NCBI RefSeq assembly: GCF_030247605.1
Contig: NZ_JAOTSB010000002.1
Span: 348,550 to 412,549, forward strand
Length of the DNA: 64,000 nucleotides
DNA from: Acidaminobacter sp.
GTDB taxonomy: Bacteria; Bacillota; Clostridia; Peptostreptococcales; Acidaminobacteraceae
Direction: 5' to 3'
The translations under genes and the position numbers were made by a program. Positions 57,928-64,000 of the stretch are shown in pieces. The stretch's first letter is position 1. The number at the start of each line of letters is the position of its first letter. The notes below the pieces were generated by a model. That model had not been told where the DNA came from, ran no database searches, and saw nothing but the letters and a program-made list of their open reading frames with translations.

Positions 57928-58866
57928 TTATGAGTGACTAACAGATATCACGGTACCAGTTTTGCCTTCTATTCCTGCTTTTGCCTTTTCAAGCGATGTA
58001 ATCATGGCTTTTCTGCCAGGTTTGGATTCAGCAAATGAAATTGCTGCTTCTACTTTAGGGAGCATTGAACCTGGTGCAAAATGTTCTTCTTTGATATATT
58101 GTTGCGCTTCCGTCACCGAAATTTCACTGAGCCAGGTTTCGTTTGGCTTGCCGTAATGGATTGCAACCTGATCAACGCCAGTCAACATGATTAAATAATC
58201 TGCATCAAGAATTTCAGCGAGTTTCGCACTCGCAAAATCCTTGTCAATAACTGCTGCAACGCCCAGCAACCTAAAGTTATCCTCGATAACTGGGATTCCC
58301 CCGCCACCAACAGCAATGACTAAATGACCACGCTCAACCAGCACCCGAATACTTTCCTTTTCAACAATATCAACCGGCTTTGGAGAAGGTACAATCCGCC
58401 TCCACCCGCGTCCAGCATCTTCTACTAATGTCCATTTCTTTTCTAATTCAAGTTGTCTTGCTTTCTCTTCAGAATAAAAAAGACCAATAGGTTTAGAAGG
58501 CGCTGAAAATGCCGAGTCATCTGATGAAACTATGACCTGTGTTGCAATAGCCGCCACAGGAATGTTAATATTTCTTTTCTTCATTTCCTCGTATAATGCA
58601 TTTTGCAGATGATACCCAATATAGCCTTGACTCATCGCCCCACATTCAGGAAGTGGCATTTCAGGCATCCCGCTCTTCGACTCCGAAGCAATTTGCATTG
58701 CCAAATTGATCATCCCAACCTGAGGTCCGTTGCCATGAGCCAGAACGACCTCATGTCCTGCCTCAATAAGATCCACAATAGGCCTTGATGTCGCTCTGAC
58801 TAATTCCAATTGTTCCTGTGGCGTATTTCCAAGCGCATTACCACCGAGCGCTACAACAATTCTCAT
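57928..58866 (-). CDS. arcC: Carbamate kinase
   Basis: A 312-residue carbamate kinase that turns carbamoyl phosphate and ADP into ATP, CO2 and ammonia. Motifs are RIVVALGGNALG, LAHGNGPQVG, AMSQGYIGYHLQNAL, VGGGGIPV, VIDKDFASAKLAE and LTGVDQVAIHYG. Start ATG 58866 is behind AAGGAG. It is the ATP-yielding step of the cluster: FdrA/AllG-type proteins release carbamoyl phosphate and this enzyme harvests it. No arginine deiminase or ornithine carbamoyltransferase is nearby. Confidence 0.96.
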   Translation of the reverse strand: MRIVVALGGNALGNTPQEQLELVRATSRPIVDLIEAGHEVVLAHGNGPQVGMINLAMQIASESKSGMPEMPLPECGAMSQGYIGYHLQNALYEEMKKRNINIPVAAIATQVIVSSDDSAFSAPSKPIGLFYSEEKARQLELEKKWTLVEDAGRGWRRIVPSPKPVDIVEKESIRVLVERGHLVIAVGGGGIPVIEDNFRLLGVAAVIDKDFASAKLAEILDADYLIMLTGVDQVAIHYGKPNETWLSEISVTEAQQYIKEEHFAPGSMLPKVEAAISFAESKPGRKAMITSLEKAKAGIEGKTGTVISVSHS

Positions 58867-58957
58867 TTTTTCACTCCTTAGCAAATAATACGTATTTACT
58901 TAAAATAAGTAGTCAATTTACGCTTCTTTCTGAAAGACGGCTTGTCACCATCCTTTT

Positions 58958-59155
58958 TCAGACCTGTCTTCTCTTGGATCGCGACATAATTGGGACCGAG
59001 AGCATTCCACCAAACAGCAGCAGCAAACCCAATCCTCCCATTTCTAAGCTATTCGCTTCTCTGCTGAATAAAAGCAAAGGCAGGCTGCCGATGGTGAGTA
59101 TACCGGAAATGGTCTGTTTGCCCACGTCTGTTTGAAAATAGCTGTGTTGCTTCAT
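58958..59155 (-). CDS. Small two-span membrane protein, 65 aa
   Basis: Unrecognised. Two hydrophobic stretches (SGILTIGSLPLLLFS and MGGLGLLLLFGGMLSVPIM) and a basic C-terminus (SRSKRRQV). GGAGG ten bases before the ATG and its place right after the LctP gene (six bases) support a real gene. It may be an accessory of the permease. Confidence 0.65.
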   Translation of the reverse strand: MKQHSYFQTDVGKQTISGILTIGSLPLLLFSREANSLEMGGLGLLLLFGGMLSVPIMSRSKRRQV

Positions 59156-59161
59156 TTTTAT

Positions 59162-60775
59162 CTATCCTCCATTAAGGATCGTCATGATCATAACAAAAGC
59201 GCCGACAAACGTTGCAGATAATATAGCCCAAACAATAATTTTCTTTAGCACTAATCCTTCCTGACCCAGAACGCCTACGGTTGTTGTTCCAAGAATAATT
59301 TTGCTTGGCGCAATGGTACTTCCTATGGCTCCACCTGCAGTCTGAGCGCCTAAAATCAACGACATGTCCAGATTCAATAGTTTAGCAGTCATTTGCTGAA
59401 ATTCACCAAACAGGATATTGGAAGACATATTGCTGCTTGTCATAAACGCACCAAGCATTCCCACGCCTGGCGACAGTGCCGCATAATATTTACCTAACAC
59501 CATAGCAGTCCCGCTGGCTAATACAGTCGTTTGACCAGTGCCGCCCATTATCTTAGACATTATTATCAATGCAACGACCGCTATTGTTGAAGGTACAGTT
59601 TTTTCGACACTCTTACGCAAAATGCCAATAATTTTACCAGGCTGAATATAATTTTTTGACCTAAAATACAAATATCCCAATGTGGAGGAGATCAGTAAAA
59701 GCGTTCCTGCATGAGTCAGCGGACTAAAGGGTGAATATTTGATATAACCCTTATTTATGACGCCATAGACCGTTTGAGTCTCAGGAAATGAGAATCCTAG
59801 CTGCCAAGAGTTTAAAAACTGGGTGACCGGCGGAATCATCAAAAAGATCATAGTTGCAAGGGTCAAAACTAAGTATGGAACAAATGCTTCAGCCATCTTC
59901 ATTTGACTTTCAACTTCTTCATGACCATGTTTGGCAGAACGGTCCATTATCAAACTGTCTTCCAGTCTCCAAGGCGTATTGTAAAATGGCAGCTTTCCTA
60001 TAAAATAAATTGCTGCTAATGCCATCAATGTACTTATAAAACACGACACATTTGGATCAAATATACTGAAGATCATTTGACCACCACCCTGTATAAGGCT
60101 GATCAACAGAATAGCGGGCATTCCCTTTCGAATAGCTGCCATTTTCCCGTAAAAATAGCAGAATGCAATCCCAGTAAAGACATCAATTATCAGAAGGAAT
60201 CCAGAAGCCCACAATGCTGTCGGAATGAAGTAAGCGGTATCCCCAATTCCCGTTGACAGTACCAATGCTTGCCAGGCAATTCCAAGGGTTCCAAACGTAT
60301 TAGCCCAAGCTTGTCCCAACAAAGCAAGTACAACAGCCCAAACCGGAAAAACTCCAATCCCTGCCAGAAGCGGCGCAGCTACGGCAACTGGGACACCGAA
60401 ACCAGTTATGCCCTGAAGAAAGCTGGTGAACACCCATCCCAATGTCATGATCTGGAGCAGTTCATTAGGCGTGAACTTTTGCATGCCCCTCTTAAAAACT
60501 TCAAAAGCCCCCGCAGCGTATGTTACCTCATACAGGAGAATTGCGGGCCAAATTACAAAAAGTACAATAATCGCATTCCATATGCCTTTTGCACTTTCGA
60601 GTGCAAGTAAATTAAAATCTGCACCATAAAAAATAAATGCAACGACTGATGCTGTAACGACGCCTATTGGAGCAGCATCTGCAGCACCCCAATTGAATCT
60701 AAGCATCAATATAAGAAGTATAAAGACTGGCGATAATGCCAGAAGCCACATCCATAACGTGACAGGTAAATCCAT
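59162..60775 (-). CDS. LctP-family permease (candidate oxamate carrier)
   Basis: A 537-residue protein with about 13 membrane segments of the L-lactate permease family (GVPVAVAAPLLAGIG, WANTFGTLGIAWQAL, AFMTSSNMSSNILFGEFQ, TAGGAIGSTIAPSKIILGTT). Start ATG 60775 follows GGAGGCGG. Lactate permeases take 2-hydroxy acids; oxamate is a classical structural analogue of lactate and pyruvate, and the flanking genes code for an oxamate-type carbamoyltransferase, so oxamate transport is a reasonable inference. Direct evidence is lacking. Confidence 0.92.
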   Translation of the reverse strand: MDLPVTLWMWLLALSPVFILLILMLRFNWGAADAAPIGVVTASVVAFIFYGADFNLLALESAKGIWNAIIVLFVIWPAILLYEVTYAAGAFEVFKRGMQKFTPNELLQIMTLGWVFTSFLQGITGFGVPVAVAAPLLAGIGVFPVWAVVLALLGQAWANTFGTLGIAWQALVLSTGIGDTAYFIPTALWASGFLLIIDVFTGIAFCYFYGKMAAIRKGMPAILLISLIQGGGQMIFSIFDPNVSCFISTLMALAAIYFIGKLPFYNTPWRLEDSLIMDRSAKHGHEEVESQMKMAEAFVPYLVLTLATMIFLMIPPVTQFLNSWQLGFSFPETQTVYGVINKGYIKYSPFSPLTHAGTLLLISSTLGYLYFRSKNYIQPGKIIGILRKSVEKTVPSTIAVVALIIMSKIMGGTGQTTVLASGTAMVLGKYYAALSPGVGMLGAFMTSSNMSSNILFGEFQQMTAKLLNLDMSLILGAQTAGGAIGSTIAPSKIILGTTTVGVLGQEGLVLKKIIVWAILSATFVGAFVMIMTILNGG

Positions 60776-60841
60776 AATCCCGCCTCCAATGATTAAAGCA
60801 GCAGCCCAGTTGATCAAGGCTGCCGCCCCTCAGACCAAACC

Positions 60842-62092
60842 TTAAATATTGTAGACTTCAGAATATCTCAGCACGGCCTTGATAAAGCATTCCAGCGGTG
60901 CCTCGACAATGCCGGCGCCAATCTGTCCTATTCCTGGTTCTTTGTGGGCCATACCGGTATTAATAACTGGCAGAATACCCGTTTCGACAACTTTCCTAAT
61001 ATCAATGCCCGTTGGAGCACCTTCAAAGTTCATGGTTGGCATCAGCAGTGATGGGCTTTGGCCTACCGTTATTTCCATCATGTCTCGAGAATAATTGAGT
61101 GCAGCTTCGACACTTGCAGCGCCAACAAATCTGACGACCGCCGGTGCGGCACCCATTGTAAAGCCGCCAAGTCCAATAGTTTCAACAATTGTGCTGTCTC
61201 CCATATCCGGGTTGGCATCCGACTCTGAATAACCAGGAAAATAAAGTCCCTTAGGCATATTAACAGGCGCCTCAAACCATTCATCTCCAAGTCCGCTGAC
61301 TTTTATGCCGAAATTGGTCCCATTTCTACTCATCGCCGTTACTACAGTAGATCCCTCAATATTTTTAACCGGATCCATCATCGCTTTGCCTGCTGCCATA
61401 CAGAGATTGAGGAAAAATTGCTTATTGTCTGTAATAAAGGATGTAATTCTAAAACGTTCTTCGACATCTTCAACGACTCTGGAGATAGCAGGAAGAACAG
61501 TTTTCCCAAACAATAGGGATGCGGCGATGTTGCGTTGATGCATTTCATCACCCATGGCAAGCGCTTCTGACATAAGTACACGTATATTAAGCGGGCCAGT
61601 GTGTGTTAATGCTTTTTTGAGAGCCGGTGCCAATGAAGTTTCCATAAATCTAAGCCGTTCAAGGACTTCCTCATTATTGGCGCCAAATCTCATGACTTTT
61701 CCCAAGCCTTCATTAAATGTCGAATATGCGTAATTTCCAAAAGTCTCATTTTTAACTTCATAGAGCGGCATTGAGTAACTGATCATTCCTGTCATTGGTC
61801 CAACAGCACCCATGCTATGATTTGAGACAAACTCGACACCGCCTTCTTCGACCAGCTTGACGGCCTCTTCGTCATTCTCTGCTAAGCCTTCGTATTTGAT
61901 GACCCCAACAATTGCGCCCTTCATAGGTCCACACATATCTTCCCAGTCAATAGGAGGTCCAGAGTGACCAATGATATTTTTACGCATACCGGGCAACACT
62001 TCATGGGCAAACTTAATATCCACAAGGACTGGCATACCTTCATTTATTCGTTTTAATGCTTCTTCGTTCGCTGCTTGAATATTTGGATTCAT
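60842..62092 (-). CDS. allG: YlbE/AllG-like subunit of oxamate carbamoyltransferase (DUF1116)
   Basis: A 416-residue DUF1116 protein: MPVLVDIKFAHEVLPGMRK, GHSGPPIDWEDMCGPMKGA, NHSMGAVGPMTGMIS, GLGGFTMGAAPAVVRFVG and NTGMAHKEPGIGQIGAGI. In E. coli AllF, AllG and AllH (FdrA, YlbE, YlbF) act together to split oxalurate into oxamate and carbamoyl phosphate. Here it lies between the permease and the 56-residue FdrA-domain protein. AllH (DUF2877) is not in the window and may lie upstream of fdrA. Confidence 0.9.
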   Translation of the reverse strand: MNPNIQAANEEALKRINEGMPVLVDIKFAHEVLPGMRKNIIGHSGPPIDWEDMCGPMKGAIVGVIKYEGLAENDEEAVKLVEEGGVEFVSNHSMGAVGPMTGMISYSMPLYEVKNETFGNYAYSTFNEGLGKVMRFGANNEEVLERLRFMETSLAPALKKALTHTGPLNIRVLMSEALAMGDEMHQRNIAASLLFGKTVLPAISRVVEDVEERFRITSFITDNKQFFLNLCMAAGKAMMDPVKNIEGSTVVTAMSRNGTNFGIKVSGLGDEWFEAPVNMPKGLYFPGYSESDANPDMGDSTIVETIGLGGFTMGAAPAVVRFVGAASVEAALNYSRDMMEITVGQSPSLLMPTMNFEGAPTGIDIRKVVETGILPVINTGMAHKEPGIGQIGAGIVEAPLECFIKAVLRYSEVYNI

Positions 62093-62104
62093 TATTTTAG
62101 CCTC

Positions 62105-62275
62105 CTATTTCATTTTATCGAGAATGGCGAGCAATTTATCGTTGCCACCAGCTGGCGGCTTCCATTCAACATGTGCCGCGGTGACGCCCTGCTCTTTAAG
62201 TGAATGATAAAAAGTCTCAAGGCCTATATTAATAACTTTCATAGGCTTACCAAAGACATCAGATTTTTTCGACAT
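62105..62275 (-). CDS. 56-residue FdrA-domain protein
   Basis: A short gene easily missed: ATG 62275 to TAG 62105. It reads KVINIGLETFYHSLKEQGV then AAHVEWKPPAGGNDKLL, the pattern known from small fdrA-domain proteins and from the N-terminal part of some longer DUF1116 proteins. It lies between fdrA and allG with gaps of 32 and 12 bp, so it is part of the operon, and its stop runs straight into the AGGAGG of allG. It is probably a split-off segment of the carbamoyltransferase complex. Confidence 0.82.
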   Translation of the reverse strand: MSKKSDVFGKPMKVINIGLETFYHSLKEQGVTAAHVEWKPPAGGNDKLLAILDKMK

Positions 62276-62307
62276 TACAGCCCTCCAGTAAAAATTTAAT
62301 TATCTCT

Positions 62308-63840
62308 TCAAACCAACATCAATGCCAATCGAGAAGCTTCAGCATTAGAGTTCATGACTATGACACCTAAGTCCTCCAATTTTGCCTTCTGTGTTTCCAG
62401 ACCTTGGGAGTCCCCATCTGTCCCACAAATTGTCGCAATAAAAGTAATAGGTCGTTCTTTTAGTTTTGCTTTCCTGATAGCGGGCAACAGCGCGCCTGCA
62501 GGATCTTCATGTGAACCATAACCCAACAATATGTCAAACGAAATGACAGCAACTTCAGGGTCATCGATTTCACTTTCCATTCGTTGAAGGCGTAACCTTG
62601 GATCAATCATTGGATGCGGTCTTCCATCAGTAAAGTAATCATCACCCATGTCCAAGAAAGTGTGTCCATAACTTTTTTCGACGTTTATGAGAAAGGTCGT
62701 CCCATCCATTTTGATATTGGTGTTTATTGTACCCAGCATGTCCTTGCCTAAGAGCATCGCTTCATAAGTTAATGTCCCGCCTGAATAGAGGCCGCGAATA
62801 TATTTTTGTTGATTGTCATATTTTAGCTTTTCCTGTGTAGCGATGTCCTCGAGTTTCTGTTTGCGATCCTGATCCCATTCTGATCTTGGAATTTCACCGC
62901 GGGCAACTTGAACCGCCATAACACCTGCATCTTCCAATGTTTTGGCATATACAACGTTGGACTCTTCCAAGAGTTGTGGATCCCCACCTAGAAAGCACCC
63001 AATAATGGGTTTCGAGATCATTGATGCTTTTAATAGAATTTTTTTCATAACCTCGACACCCGGAGGCTTGGTAACTATCACGATGACGTCAGTATCCTGA
63101 TCCTCGCTCAATGCTTCAAGTCCTACCAGCATCATTCTTCCGCCTACCTCTGGCTTTAAGTCTCTTCCACCAGTTCCTATGGCATGAGAAATCCCAAAAC
63201 CCGCTTTATGAACAATGACACTGACTTCCTGCAAACCGGTTCCAGACGCTGCAACAATTCCGATGTTTCCTCGATTGACTTTATTGGCAAATCCAAGAGA
63301 AACCCCATTGATAATGGCTGTGCCACAGTCTGGCCCCATCATCAGCAGTCCCTTGCCAATAGCTTTATCTTTGAGCCTGATTTCGTCCTCAACTGAAATA
63401 TTATCACTGAAAAGCAGGACATTCAGGTCATGATCCAGAGCCTTGTCAACTTCCCTTGCTGCATAGCGACCAGGTAATGAAACAACAGCAAAATTGGCAC
63501 CTTGAAGTCTTCTGGATGCACCTTCTAAAGTTTTCGACTTAATATCGCCTGCCGCAGATTGGTTGTTTTTCTCTTCCAAAGCTTCTTCGACGGCCTTTTG
63601 AACTGCTGCCGCAGCCTCATCGTTCGCTGCAACGACGCCAATAATCATATCGTTTGGAGTCGCGTTCATGTGTTCTTCAAGCAGCAACCCTGAGTCCGAC
63701 ATCAACTGCTTGTTATACTCTGAACCCATCATTACAGCAGCATTCTCTACACCATCAATGGCAGACAATTTGCTGGAAATCATCATAAGTGTAACAGAGT
63801 CATAATATGTATTGCTTCTAATAAAATTCTTAGTAATCAT
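62308..63840 (-). CDS. fdrA: FdrA/AllF-like subunit of oxamate carbamoyltransferase
   Basis: A 510-residue FdrA protein of the acyl-CoA synthetase (succinyl-CoA synthetase-like) fold. Recognisable parts are NTYYDSVTLMMIS, LLMMGPDCGTAIINGVSLGF, IGIVAASGTGLQEVSVIVHK, YSGGTLTYEAMLLG and DPRLRLQRMESE. It is the large subunit that works with AllG and AllH. RBS GGAGG five bases before the ATG. It is the first visible gene of the cluster. A terminator for the gene before it lies upstream at 63911, so a new promoter is expected in 63841-63910. Confidence 0.93.
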   Translation of the reverse strand: MITKNFIRSNTYYDSVTLMMISSKLSAIDGVENAAVMMGSEYNKQLMSDSGLLLEEHMNATPNDMIIGVVAANDEAAAAVQKAVEEALEEKNNQSAAGDIKSKTLEGASRRLQGANFAVVSLPGRYAAREVDKALDHDLNVLLFSDNISVEDEIRLKDKAIGKGLLMMGPDCGTAIINGVSLGFANKVNRGNIGIVAASGTGLQEVSVIVHKAGFGISHAIGTGGRDLKPEVGGRMMLVGLEALSEDQDTDVIVIVTKPPGVEVMKKILLKASMISKPIIGCFLGGDPQLLEESNVVYAKTLEDAGVMAVQVARGEIPRSEWDQDRKQKLEDIATQEKLKYDNQQKYIRGLYSGGTLTYEAMLLGKDMLGTINTNIKMDGTTFLINVEKSYGHTFLDMGDDYFTDGRPHPMIDPRLRLQRMESEIDDPEVAVISFDILLGYGSHEDPAGALLPAIRKAKLKERPITFIATICGTDGDSQGLETQKAKLEDLGVIVMNSNAEASRLALMLV

Positions 63841-63910
63841 AGGTACCTCCTCTTGCAGTTTATCCCAATCATTATTAAATATGACATATCAAAGAATTCT
63901 TTGTATGAAA

Positions 63911-63962
63911 AAGGCACTCCGTTGTCTGCCGCGGTAGTTGCTGGCTGTCGCAGAAGTGCCTT
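63911..63962 (-). terminator. Terminator of the gene upstream of fdrA
   Basis: AAGGCACT / AGTGCCTT stem followed by TTTC on the minus strand; the gene it ends lies outside the window. The last 38 bases of the window show nothing recognisable. Confidence 0.65.
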
Positions 63963-64000
63963 CATAACTTCAAATCTGGGTCTTCATAACTATAATGCCT

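Noticed and set aside
1..64000. CRISPR arrays, prophage and rRNA/tRNA genes
   Set aside because: No regularly spaced direct repeats of CRISPR size, no phage gene block and no rRNA or tRNA-like sequence was seen on either strand. The dispersed repeats are not arrayed.

Overview
The window looks like the chromosome of an anaerobic, amino-acid-fermenting member of the Clostridia (Firmicutes). This is an inference from strong AGGAGG ribosome sites with TTG/GTG starts, Gram-positive-type FMN, SAM-I and c-di-GMP-I riboswitches, two tungsten aldehyde:ferredoxin oxidoreductases, many ferredoxins, carbamate kinase and a probable selenoprotein. No rRNA, tRNA, phage or CRISPR array was seen. The species cannot be named from this sequence.

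Layout. 1-6 kb: end of glnA, an AOR with its own polyferredoxin, a flavoprotein and a large XRE-type regulator. 6-10 kb: a UbiA/MenA-type prenyltransferase divergent from a three-gene ABC importer, then an MNT/HEPN pair whose toxin is cut off by a repeat. 10.4-14.4 kb: ribD-ribE-ribBA-ribH behind an FMN riboswitch and terminator. 14.5-21.7 kb: an aromatic amino acid operon (aroF, tyrA, aroA, pheA, a chorismate mutase-shikimate kinase fusion, aroD) behind a leader peptide packed with Phe, Tyr and Trp and a strong terminator, i.e. a transcription attenuator. 22-25.8 kb: potABCD. 26-31 kb: small stand-alone genes, including a c-di-GMP riboswitch gene and a 97-codon gene with two adjacent in-frame UGA codons followed by a SECIS-like hairpin. 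31-35 kb: SDR, Nudix, GyrI-like, and an esterase/ATP-grasp pair. 35.8-45.9 kb: a probable ectoine catabolic cluster (GntR regulator, ectoine hydrolase, TRAP transporter, M20 deacylase, tungsten AOR, MoaD-like protein, SHMT-like enzyme) with a shared GntR operator. 46-51 kb: IS remnant, kduI, an oxidoreductase, HMG-CoA lyase. 50.8-53.5 kb: SAM-I riboswitch controlling the DUF39/NIL-ferredoxin/UPF0280 trio linked to homocysteine synthesis. 53.6-57.8 kb: metabolic singletons. 57.9-63.8 kb: an oxamate carbamoyltransferase/carbamate kinase cluster with an LctP-type permease.

Three kinds of repeat cut across the window. First, the 9-mer GCCGATGGT occurs about 31 times on either strand, several times as intergenic inverted pairs; the density resembles that of DNA uptake sequences. 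Second, four copies of a structured element keep complementary but unrelated stem sequences around a conserved loop and tail. Third, palindromic intergenic elements with GAAACT..GGGGTC / GACACC..AGTTTC ends lie just after genes.

The strongest candidates for something new are the double-UGA gene, the iterated 9-mer, the structured repeat family, and the coupling of ectoine degradation to a tungsten aldehyde oxidoreductase.
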